From Glandiceps talaboti (taxonomy: Eukaryota > Hemichordata > Enteropneusta > Spengelidae): a stretch of DNA of 64,000 nt. Positions within the stretch are counted from its first letter, which is position 1. The number at the start of each line of letters is the position of its first letter. Under the pieces are notes generated by a model. That model worked only from the letters and a program-made list of their open reading frames with translations. It did no database searches and was not told where the DNA came from. Both the position numbers and the translations under genes were made by a program. This document shows, one piece after another, positions 1 to 11,000 of this stretch. The DNA lies in assembly GCF_964340395.1 (NCBI RefSeq), contig NC_135564.1, forward strand, positions 20,978,402 to 21,042,401. The letters are read 5' to 3'.

Positions 1-710
1 GGTAGAAACTGTTGATGTAGGAGTTACTGCTATAGTAGGTCCAGATGTTATTGCATCAGTTGAGAATGGTGAACTGGTAGTAAATGTTGGTGTAGCAGTG
101 ATTGTTACAATAGGTCCAGATGTTATTGTATTAGTTGACAATGGTGTACTTGTAGAAAGTGTTCCTGTAGGAGTTACTGCAATAGTAAGTCCAGTTGTTA
201 TTGTATCAGTTGACAATGGTATACTGGTAGAAACTATTGATGCAGGAGTTACTGCTATGGTAGGACCAGTTGTTATTGCATCAGTTGACAATCGTGTGCG
301 GGTAGAAACTGTTGATGTAGGAGTTACTGCTATAGTAAGTCCAGATGTTATTGCATCAGTTGACAATGGCGAAGTGGTAGAAACTGTTGCTGTACGAGTT
401 ACTGCTATAGTAGGTCCAGATGTTTTTGTATCAGTTGACAATGGTGTACTGGTAGAAACTGTTGATGTAGGAGTTACTGGTATAGTTGGTCCAGATGTTT
501 TTGTATCAGTTGTCAATGGTGTACTGGTAGAAACTGTTGGTGTAGGAGTGACTGTTACAATAGGTCCAGATGTTATTGTATCAGTTGACAATGGTGTACT
601 GGTAGAAACTGTTCCTGTAGGAGTTACTGCAATAGTAGGTCCAGTTGTTATTGTATCAGTTGACAATGGTGTACTGGTAGAAAATGTAGAATCATATTCT
701 GTCGCAGTTT
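1..710 (-). CDS. Third mucin-like repeat exon, 5' part only (continues beyond left edge)
   Basis: The minus strand is open from the window edge to an in-frame TAA just upstream of position 720. A good splice acceptor (cttttacag) ends at 711, so the exon would begin at 710 in phase 1, matching the phase 1 donor of the short exon at 2120. The first unit is diverged (TAT GAT TCT ACA follows GCG ACA GAA). The exon then settles into 25-residue Thr/Ser/Pro units with PLSTD and TSGPT cores, the same subtype as array A. The function would be an O-glycosylated mucin-like stalk; that is inferred from composition only. The exon has no end in the window, so its size is unknown. The sense strand has no stop across 710 bp. 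The plus-strand frame here is the antisense echo. Confidence 0.75.
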
Positions 711-1006
711 CTGTAAAAGTACATCCAAACAGTTAAATTTCGTGTACTTGTACAATTAGTAGCACACAGACTTCCTTTAACTGCTGGTAAAGATAGTGCA
801 GATAGTGGAAACTATAATCGACATTGTATAGTTCGAATTAACTAAATAATTCTATGTGTTCGCTTTCAAACTTTGTATATTGCATGAACAATATGAAACT
901 TTAAGAATCTCGTTTGTTCGTGCTAACTATCGTGATGAAAATATGTGTCATATTGTATGGATGGATTTATCCGATTATCAGATTATCCAAAACATAATAA
1001 CAAGTA

Positions 1007-1249
1007 TCCCTTAAACAATTGACGTGTTGTTGTTGGGGACTCTCGATGTCAATGTGTGTGAAGGCGATTTGTTTTTCTACAACACTTCCCTTAAACAATT
1101 GACGTGTTGTTGTTGAGGACTCTATCGATGTTAATGTGCGTGAAGGTGATTTGTTTTTTCACAACACTCCCCTTAAACAATTGACGTGCTGTTGTTGGGG
1201 ACTCTTTCGATGTTAATGTGCGTGAAGGTGATTTGTTTTTTCACAATTC
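1007..1249. repeat. Three tandem copies of an ~81 bp non-coding unit
   Basis: Copies begin at about 1007, 1087 and 1168. Each starts with ccttaaacaattgacgtg, passes through ttgttggggactct and ends in a gatttgttttttc tract followed by acaac. They differ by a few substitutions and one or two single-base indels. They lie in an intron and have no open frame, so this is a local minisatellite. Confidence 0.85.
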
Positions 1250-1636
1250 TTGTTGACTACTAGGTTGCAGTTGTCATGGTGATTTCTATAGTGTTTGGGA
1301 CAGTAACTGAATAGTTACCCTGAAATACAAAATGATAGCATTGAAGGTTTCAATATATCTGTTTTATTAATAACGTTTGATCTATATTTTATATTTAACA
1401 TTGATGGGTGTTTTTCATTATTAAAGAGCAATGGTTTACATATTCGAGTGATGGAGTTTTGTATTCTGTTTCCTATTATCTCTAGAATTTACCGCCATCT
1501 ATTCAATCAACTAATTTGACATTAACTAGCTAACGTATACAGAATAGATATTATTACTTACTGAATTATTCTTACGTTCATAATAGAATTTCCATAGAAA
1601 TACGACGAAAGTATTTTCGTTGCTTGTAATACTGTC

Positions 1637-1638
<2 letters not shown>

Positions 1639-1671
<33 letters not shown>

Positions 1672-1690
1672 TATATATATATATATATAG

Positions 1691-1767
<77 letters not shown>
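1639..1767. repeat. (TA)n microsatellite, interrupted by two TAGTTA steps
   Basis: An almost pure TA run of about 129 bp, with two short interruptions near 1667 and 1690. Reading frames through it give Tyr-Ile dipeptides and are not genes. Confidence 0.95.
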
Positions 1768-1768
<1 letters not shown>

Positions 1769-1831
1769 CTCGGTGAGTATCAATCTGCTAAGACAGTGCT
1801 CTATACCACAGTGGCAGAGCGCAATAGTTTT

Positions 1832-1930
1832 GATAGTTCTGGAACTCTTTATTGGTTGTAACTCGGAGTTTCACGCATAGTGCGATCATCAGACAACGAG
1901 TTACAACCAAGAAAGAGTTCCAGAACTATC
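1832..1930. repeat. 34 bp inverted repeat (hairpin) between two TA microsatellites
   Basis: The left arm at 1832-1865 (starting gatagttctggaactcttt) is the reverse complement of the right arm at 1897-1930 (ending gttccagaactatc), with one mismatch. They are separated by about 31 bp. TA tracts directly flank the segment on both sides, which fits a foldback or MITE-like element inserted into, or seeding, TA repeats. The family is not recognised. Confidence 0.8.
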
Positions 1931-1931
1931 A

Positions 1932-2065
<134 letters not shown>

Positions 2066-2119
2066 ATATGACTATTTCGTATGTTGCTTTTAATAAACCA
2101 GTGAATACCACATACATAC

Positions 2120-2212
2120 CTTTAGTTGAAGGGTTTACGTGTGTATTGTCTTGATTCGTTGTAAGCTTGTGTGTTGATTTAAAGCTGCCAACACGATGAC
2201 TTGTTGTATTAT
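2120..2212 (-). CDS. Short Thr-rich exon, copy 2
   Basis: This is a proposed 93 bp internal exon (31 codons). The acceptor is gaacag at 2218-2213 and the donor is AAAG|gtatgt with the exon ending at 2120. Both junctions are phase 1. The peptide begins Asp-Asn-Thr-Thr and ends Pro-Ser-Thr-Lys-Gly across the junction. It aligns in position, phase and composition with the exon at 23770-23871, and the flanking introns match too, so the two are duplicates. The ending Ser-Thr-Lys-Gly replaces the usual Glu-Gly. It is too short and low in complexity for a domain call; as part of the mucin-like chain it would act as a linker. Alternative: an unexpressed relic exon. Confidence 0.6.
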
Positions 2213-4806
2213 CTGTTCGCATGGTGATATCTTTTTCGCATTTCAAGAACAAACAACTTGTTTATTTACTCAAAATATACTCTATGTGCACTGTGTTAAA
2301 GATGGCGTTTCTAGTTTTATCATAATTTGGTTTACAGAGTTAACACTGGACGAATGTCACAACATAACAATAGACTGTAAGATACTCCGTGTTGTTAAGC
2401 TATATCCGGCTTCTAAACCATGACTATATAATGTCCTGCACAGTTCAGATAGATTTGTTGCAGCGAATCAAATATTGTTATGCTGCAAAACGTATCAAAT
2501 CGCCTTATGAGACCACCTACCTAACCTAAATGTATGGTTAATAGTAAACATACGCTTCCTGCCAAAGTCTGGTATCTTATCGAGTACAAACAATTGAATT
2601 GTCATCATAACAACAATCGTTTTTATCATCAGAAGCAGTACTATTCTCCCTGTTTTTTTATTTAAATATGCATAATGATCTAATCGCAAGTTGATTTGAT
2701 CTTACATGCAGAGATCCATGAAGTAGTACAGACATAAGTGATAGCTGATAGCGTGGAACGAATATGTATCTTACAGACTAGTTATGACACGACCAGGGCT
2801 GGAAACGACAGTCACACATTCGATACTTACTTTCATTCCAGTAAGTACGTTCTGAAGCGTCTAACAAATAAGGTACATACACGTCTATATCACAAAGAGC
2901 AACATTGATGCGGTGCGCGGTGCTCATAAAAAGCTGTAACAAGTTTGCAAAGATGAAAATCAAAGATGAAGGAAAACAAAGCATACAACAGTGTTTTACA
3001 CATACGCATCGCATATTTATTTTGTAAATGACAAACTCCTTGCGTAAACAATACAATTAATGTCCTTTGCGCAAGGTAACATATTCGTCTTTTAACAGTG
3101 TGTGATGGCTCCGTGATGCTAACACAAACACACACATTTGTGATTACAGTCTACAGTCATATGCGTTCTCATGACACTCCTCTGCTTGGTGGACTGTAAA
3201 CTTGAAATGCTATTAATGCATTTCACACAAAATATAATGGCATGAAGCAAAATACAGGTGTGATTATTTCATGAAAACAGCGCAGCGCTCTCAAAAATTA
3301 TTATCAGTATGCAGCAAAGATACATTGTGATTCTGTTTCATCGAAATTATAAATTGAAAATATCTCCACCATTGCTACAAGAAGATAAACACACACAAAC
3401 GTTTTCCAATCCAATACAATATAAGGTTTAAACGATTCGTATTATCATGTAGAGGCAAGTTTCTAACAGTTATGATGAGAACGGGCAAAACTAAGTACTG
3501 ATGTATTTTACCCAAGATCATGGGTGTATATCATTTTCATTGTAAGCCCCAGTGATGTTATTTTAACGATAAAAGTTAAATGTCAGGAAAGTGGAAAATA
3601 TAAAGTGATGTTTTGCCCATGGACACAAAAATGAAAACAAATTCTATATTTGCTCCAGAAAAATCCCCTTGATGTTGTATTCAATGCTAACATCAACGAC
3701 AGATAACACGAAAGATACCCCTATTTATAAGTGATTTTATTTTGGTCATATTAACTGAATAATTTCGAGGAAATAATCTATTTCAGTGATGGTGGAAGTA
3801 CCCAAGTTCCGTGTGGGTGTGATGAATTGAAATTTTAGAAGACATGATCCCCTCTAGCCCTTTCGAACATTATAATGAAATAAAAATTATTAAAAGTCAC
3901 AAAGTGAAATGAAGTCATGTGGTAGGAATTACAAAAAACGTTCCCAAAATACGTTGACTGTTTTGAAACACGGCAACATTTATACGAGTTATGGAAATTG
4001 CCAACCAAGTGGAATATCGAGAATATTGATGTTCTACCTGGCCAAAAAGTGAAAAGTTGATCATTTTCAATATGGATGGTCAATTAGTTTTCCTCTGGGT
4101 GGTATCATATTATTGCATGTTCGAAATCACGTGTCTCGATGCAGGTACAGATTACTGCAGGGCGAACACTTGTATCCAACGTATTGGCGACTTAAAACAC
4201 CATCGAATTCACGACAATAGAATCGGATTCTAGTGATGAGATGTTGAGTTTGCGTTCTGTTGTTGTTTTTACATCTACAGTTATGTCAGCCCCAGCTTGG
4301 TTATGTAGCCTTGGTATATCGCTTCATACATTGCAATATGACAATATATTGTGGAAACAATGAGATTACTCAAAATAATACAACGAATAGGTCAACGAGC
4401 TGCCATAATTCAGTGACACTGCGGTTCGCAAGGTGTGAGGTACAACACTATATGCATTTTATGCTTTTTCAAACCAAACATTGTTGCAAATAAAATGAGG
4501 ATGAATAGTGGTAATATATAAAATTTAAAAAGAATGCTATGACATATTTGCAATGCGCGGGAGCGATACTCAACAATGTGCTAGTAATCGCAAAAATAAG
4601 CCACGCCTTTGCTGGAAAATAATGCCTAGCTTATCACACTGATAATATTAGTACTTTTTAAAATACATTATTTGTAAACTAGGATGATGCAAGTCAAGAA
4701 ATGAGCTATTATTAATTTTTAATTGTTATATTGAAGTTGTAATGTTAAACTATGTTCAACTTGAAAGTTTTCTTTTTCTCCTCCAACTAGCATAAATATT
4801 TCTTAC
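2213..4806 (-). other. Intron, homologous to the intron at 23872-27153
   Basis: This non-coding stretch lies between the FTGST exon and the short exon. The part next to the short exon (about 2218-2320) matches 23878-23980: both run through ttttttcgcattt-type sequence, an AT-rich stretch and aaagatggcgttt. A second matching patch lies near 2900 versus 24140 (acattgatgc followed by aaagatgaa or aagatggaa), and another near 4580 versus 26400. No exon or RNA gene is recognised. Confidence 0.6.
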
Positions 4807-5121
4807 CTTCTGATGTTGGTATGATGCTTGATGACACACCATATGTTGGTATCCTTATAGTAGTCGCATAGGTTGAAGATAATGTGTCAAGAACAGTTGA
4901 CGTTGACTGGGTTGTTGTAGTTTTAGAAGCTGCCATAGAAGGGCCAGAGGGTGTTGTGCGCCCGGTGAATGTAGCACTGGTTGGTGTTGTTCCTGTTCCT
5001 TTTTCAGTTGAATATAATACATTGGTAGAAGCATTTGCAGTCACATTTTCTGTTACAGTAGGACGAAACGTTGTAGGAGCAGCTGATGCTGTGCTACCAG
5101 TAAATGATGTGGCGGTGAATC
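4807..5121 (-). CDS. FTGST-type mucin-like exon, copy 2
   Basis: This is a proposed 315 bp internal exon (105 codons). It has acceptor gcttcatag at 5122, donor GAAG|gtaaga ending at 4807, and phase 1 at both ends. The first codon joins to Gly, and the peptide opens with Phe-Thr-Ala-Thr then FTGSTAS. A second FTGRTTPSG segment follows in the middle, along with a diverged repeat-like STNVLYSTEK stretch. It ends Thr-Ser-Glu-Gly. It is homologous to the 177 bp exon at 27154-27330, and the internal FTG duplication explains its greater length. Composition is Thr/Ser/Pro-rich with no cysteine, so an O-glycosylated linker between repeat domains is the likely role. Confidence 0.75.
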
Positions 5122-5943
5122 CTATGAAGCAATAACCATTTCAATAAGCATTATCGTCATCATAACATACTTGAGCTCAGCCTATAGTTAATATTGAAAT
5201 TTACTTGATTGATGACATTTGTGTAATGAACAATGATGTGATAAGACAATGTAAAATGAACAAATTACAACTAAAGCACAGGCAGATTAGACATCTTCGT
5301 CGCCATATCTAAATACGAAAAATATTGTATTTGGATGCATTTTTCCCGGCGTGAACTGTGAATGAGCCCTCGATCTATAAGTAACTGTAAGTAACAACAG
5401 AAATGTTTTATGGGCGAAATTACATAAATAGTTTGCAATGTGAAATAGCTTTAAGTCTTATTGTCGTAACACGCTTGAAATATTAACGCGGAACATGACA
5501 ATCGATAGTTTACATGTGAAATAAGACCATTTTACACATACTGTATACACAAATTAGTTAAATATCATCACGGAATCAAACTCACTTTTATATACAAATT
5601 TAATACTATTTCTGCTTGAGTCATCACCGCGTTGGGACAAATTAGACGGTTATGGTTGCCGGTATAATAAGTGATGTTGAGGGAGCCGTTAGCTTATCAA
5701 AATAACCACTCCCAATGGTAATCGACTGATTTAGAATATTACATATATATCTTCATTGATATTGAGAGAGATGGTTTTTTTAATGAATTATGTAGAATAT
5801 AATGAATTCGGAACTCCGAAGGTTGTCTCACACACTACAGGGACAATGTATATGATTGACACACGTTTTTGAAGTCACATATCTCGATCTGAATATAATC
5901 GAACTAGATTCACAGAATCAGAAATACTCGATATGGAAACACT

Positions 5944-6385
5944 CCTGGGGGAGGGGGTACCACTGGCCAGGTCTTGTAAGGGTGTGTGGAAAATGCTATC
6001 CACCCCAGACCCAGTTAAGACCCATTTTGATCAAAAACCAATACCCCATTTTAGACAATTAAAATTTATAGAAGACCCCATTGTAGACCAAAATACATAA
6101 TCACTGATATGAAAATGAATCCCAGCGAATTAGCAGGAGGAAATTCCGAGGAAAATTCCCGGAAATTTCGAACTAGTCGAGAATTTATTATGTGATTCTT
6201 TCCAGGACCTCATTTTAGACAAAACAAAAAAAGACAATTGTGTAAAGTGGACCCCATTTTAGACTCATTATCTCTAAAAATACAGTAATCATTGTATTAG
6301 AGCAAAGGTTGAAAACCCCAACCCCGAAGGGCGGCACACATATGTATACCCAATAAGCGGGAGTACCCCCCGGGAAAACACACTC
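5944..6385. mobile_element. Short non-autonomous element with G/C-run inverted ends
   Basis: The left end has ctgggggagggggtacca, and the right end has gggagtaccccccggg, an imperfect inverted match. Inside, several copies of an accccattttagac motif recur (near 6043, 6075, 6206 and 6251). From memory, sequences of this style (GGGTACTCCC ends, internal tttagac blocks) are abundant MITE-like repeats in marine invertebrate genomes. No transposase is present. Exact ends and target duplication are not resolved. Confidence 0.55.
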
Positions 6386-7146
6386 AAAACAAACTGACAC
6401 CCTCCAATTGCTAGATCGGAGATCATACTTTGGTATTTAAAAGTCTAATAAAATGCAAAGCTATGAAATACATAGCGATAATGAATACACATATTGGGTT
6501 CACTGGTCAAAACAAAGTGGTATACCATCCCCAGGAGGTGATCTAATGCTATTATATTATAGCAGTATATTGAAAAAATCGTAAACAAGATAAGAACTAA
6601 AGTTTTCGGGTTTCATTTGCCCCCCCCCCCCACATGAACAAATTGCATAACAATAAACTTAAGCTGCTTTCAAGACAGCAGATCTGACGGACGCCTCGAC
6701 CATGACATAAGCGTCTTACAGCGACTGGATTTATTTTATCTGCCACTCGTTTCTAGAGGTAATCTATACATTGAACAGCTCATCAAAAGTATATAGTAAT
6801 GAATACACAGCTTGTTTGATATGTATAAACTTGAAGAGGTTTATTGAATACAGCATGCTTCATGCCCTGATGGCTTCGCGACTCGGTGGAGTTAGGTGAT
6901 GGACATGACGGCAGGTTTACATTTACAATGTATTGACTGGAAGGTACTAATGTCTCGTTTTGAAAATCTTGCTGTGAAAATTCGCAGAGTTCACCATCCA
7001 TGAGGACAACAACGTTCGTAAACGAACAGTGGACATTAAAATTTGGACGCGTGCCAACTGTTCATTATCGCTTATTTTAGACGTGCTAGTTAGATGTCCA
7101 GACAAGTCAGATCTCTCGATTTGCGCCATCAATATACTGGACAGGT

Positions 7147-7169
7147 ATAATATAATATAATATAATATG
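7147..7169. repeat. Short (ATAAT)n tract
   Basis: About four tandem copies of the five-base unit in an intron; a simple repeat with no further context. Confidence 0.8.
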
Positions 7170-8025
7170 TATTATATACTCTGGTCGTTTTATGTCACGT
7201 CATTGTGTCTACGTCATTGGTTCTGCTCAGTTCGAAATATGGATCAAAACGCTCAAAATTACCATTAATTTCCCCGATTTATTTTTATATTACTGGGGAT
7301 GGTATAATTTTATTATTCCCCAATATTTTTCTTCATTCAGTTAGAAAAACTCCTGGCCTAAGGATTGTCACTACAAGTTGCTAGACGAGTAGTGATAAAG
7401 GCTCCTTGGGTCACTAATATTTTCCTTGGCTGAACAACGACAAAGTCTTGGGGGAATAATAACTAATTATCATTCAGATATAGCAACTGTCATATTAAGG
7501 TTCAATTATATCCAACGACAATGTGACAATAACTTCTGTAAGAATGGTCATTACGGTTTGACAGCTCCCACATATACAAACAACATTGCTAGGTCGACTA
7601 CTTTGATGCCACTTTGTTTGTACTAATGAGTCAAAGTCCACAAAATTGGAGGATATTGAACAACATTAGGCGAAACTGTTATTCTAGTCCTGCATGTTAC
7701 AAAAGTACCGGTTCACTTGAACATATATGTTGGAATAAAAATAGCCCTTCATGTCAAAGGAACTGCTAGAAGTGTATCTGCAGGAAGATGTTGCTTTAAT
7801 GATTTATAATGAATTATTATAAGAGGTGAACTATAAACAATTTTTAATACTGTTTTAAGGTAAAGAGATGTCTCTTTCAACTAATTTTGATATTCTGGTT
7901 TATCGGGATCACGGAATTGTCGAAGTCCTGTGATAAACATATCAATGCGAATTTCAACGACACAATCTCCAAACATGAATTCAGAAAAAATATCAATAAC
8001 TACTTGCTTGATTAAAAGTGATTAC

Positions 8026-11000
8026 CTTCAATTGTTGACACTAAGTCATCAGTTGTATACGGTGTTTTAAAAGAAGCAGTTCCTGTCAGAGTTTCTGTTT
8101 CTATAGGACCAGATGTTCCTGTTTCAGCTGAATACGGTGCACTACTAGAAAAAGTGACTGTAGGAGTATATTTTACGGTAGGACCAGATTTTATTGTATC
8201 AGTTGACAATGGTGTACTGGTAGAAACTGTTAATGTAGGAGTTACTGCGATAGTAGGACCAGATTTTATTGTATCAGTTGACAATGGTGTACTGGTAGAA
8301 ACTGTTGATGTAGGAGTTACTGCTGTAGTAGGTCCAGATGTTATTGTATCAGTTGACAATGGTATACTGGTAGAAACTGTTGATGTAGGAGTTACTGCTG
8401 TAGTAGGTCCAGATGTTATTGTATCAGTTGACAATGGTGAACTGGTAGGAACTGTTGATGTAGGGGTTACTGCTATAGTAGGTCCAGATGTTATTGTATC
8501 AGTTGCAAATGGTGAACTGGTAGGAACTGTTGATGTAGGGGTTACTGCTATAGTAGGTCCAGATGTTATTGTATCAGTTGACAATGGTGTACTAGTAGAA
8601 ACTGTTGATGTAAGAGTTACTGCTATAGTGGGTCCAGGTGTTATTGTATTAGTTGAAAATGGTGTACTGGTAGAAACTGTTGATGTAGGAGTTACTGCTA
8701 TAGTAGGTCCAGATGTTATTGTATCAGTTGACAATGGTGTACTGGTAGAAACTGTTGATGTAGGAGTTACTGGTATAGTGGGTCCAGATGTTATTGTATT
8801 AGTTGACAATGGTGTACTGGTAGAAACTGTTAATGTAGGAGTTACTGCTATAGTAGGTCCAGATGTTATTGTATCAGTTGACAATGGTGTACTGGTAGAA
8901 ACTGTTGATGTAGGAGTTACTGGTATAGTGGGTCCAGATGTTATTGTATTAGTTGACAATGGTATACTGGTAGAAACTGTTGATGTAGGAGTTACTGCTA
9001 TAGAAGGTCCAGGTTGTATTGTATCAGTTGACAATGGTGATGTAGGAGTTACTGCTATACTAGGTCCAGATGTTCTTGTATCAGGTGAGAATGGCGCACT
9101 GGTAGAAACTGTTGATGTAGGAGTTACTGCTATAGTAGGTTCGGATGTTATTGTATCAGGTGAGAATGGTGCACCGGTAGAAACAGTTGATGTAGGAGTT
9201 ACAGCTATAGTAGGTCCAGATGGTGTTGTATCAGTTGACAGTGGTGTAGTGGTAGAAACTGGAGATGTAGGGGTAACTGCTATACTAGGTTCAGATGGTG
9301 TTGTATCAGGTGAGAATGGCGTACTGGTAGAAACTGCTGATGTAGGAGTTACTGCTATAGTAGGTTCAGATGTTACTGTATCAGGTGAGAATGGTTCACT
9401 GGTAGAATCTGTTGATGTAGGAGTTACTGCTATAGTAGGTTCAGATGTTATTGTATCAGGTGAGAATGGTGCACCGGTAGAAACAATTGATGTAGGAGTT
9501 ACTGCTATACTAGGTCCAGATGTTACTGTATCAGTTGAGAGTGGTGTAGTGGTGGAAACTGGTGATGTAGGAGTTACTGCTATACTAGGTTCAGATGTTA
9601 TTGTATAAGGTGAGAATGGTGCACTGGTAGATACAGTAGTACGTCCAGATGGTGTTGTATCAGTTGACAGTGGTGTAGTGGTAGAAACTGGTGATGTAGG
9701 AGTAACAGCTATACTTGGTCCAGATGTTATTGTATCAGGTGAGAATGGCGAACTGGTAGAAACTGTTGATGTAGGAGTTACTGCTATAGTAGGTTCAGAT
9801 GTTATTGTATCAGGTGAGAATGGTGCACCGGTAGAAACAGTTGATGTAGGAGTTACTGCTATAGTAGGTCCAGATGGTGTTGTACCAGTTGACAGTGGTG
9901 TAGTGGTAGAAACGGATGATGTAGGAGTAACTGCTATACTAGGTCCAGATGTTATTGTATCAGGTGATAATTGCGCACTGGTAGAATCTGTTGATGTAGG
10001 AGTTACTGCTATAGTAGGTTCAGATGTTACTGTATCAGGTGATAATGGCGCACTGGTAGAAACTGTTGATGAAGGAGTTACTGCTATAGTAGGTTCATAT
10101 GTTATTGTATCAGGTGAGAATGGTGCACCGGTAGAAACAGTTGATGTAGGAGTTACTGCTATAGTAGGTCCAGATGGTGTTGTATCAGTTGACAGTGGTG
10201 TAGTGGTAGAAACTGGTGATGTAGGAGTAACTGCTATAGTGGGTTCAGTATCAGTTGACAATGGTGCACTGGTAGAACCTGTTGATGTAGGAGTTACTGT
10301 TATAGTAGGTCCGGTATCAGTTGACAATGGTGTACTGGTAGAACCTGTTGATGTAGGAGTTACTGTTATAGTAGGTCCGGTATCAGTTGACAATGGTGTA
10401 CTGGTAGAACCTGTTGATGTATGAGTTACTGTTATAGTAGGTCCGGTATCAGTTGACAATGGTGTACTGGTAGAACCTGTTGATGTATGAGTTACTGTTA
10501 TAGTAGGTCCGGTATCAGTTGACAATGGTGCACTGGTAGAAACTATTGATGAAGGAGTTACTGTTAGAGTAAGTCCAGATGTTATTGTATCAGTTGACAA
10601 TGGTGTACTGGTAGAAACTGTTGATTTAGGAGTTATTGCTATAGTAGGTACAGATGGTGTTGTATCAGATGACAATGGTGTACTGGTAGAAAATGTTTCT
10701 GTAGGAGTTACTGCTATAGTAGGTCCGGTATCAGTTGACAATGGTGTACTGATAGAAACTGTTGATGTAGGAGTTATTGCTATAGTAGGTCCAGATGTTA
10801 TTGTATCCGTTGACAATGGTGTACCGGTAGAAAATGTTGATGTAGACGTTACTGCTATAGTAGGTCCGGTATCAGTTGACAATGGTGTACTGGTAGAAAC
10901 TGTTGATGTAGAAGTAAGTGCTATAGTAGGTCCAGATGTTATTGTATCAGTTGACAATGATGTACCGGTAGAAAATGTTGATGTAGGAGTTACTGCGATA

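Larger units (their letters stand above)
5122..8025 (-). other. Intron between repeat exon A and the FTGST exon copy 2
   Basis: An inferred intron of 2.9 kb (donor gtaatc at 8025, acceptor tag at 5122). It holds the transposon-like segment 5944-6385, a C-run near 6620, and a short ataat tract near 7147. The 50 bp beside the donor match the sequence beside the donor at 27974. I found no gene in it; the small open frames at 5856-6062, 6783-7132 and 7426-7626 show no family features. Confidence 0.6.
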
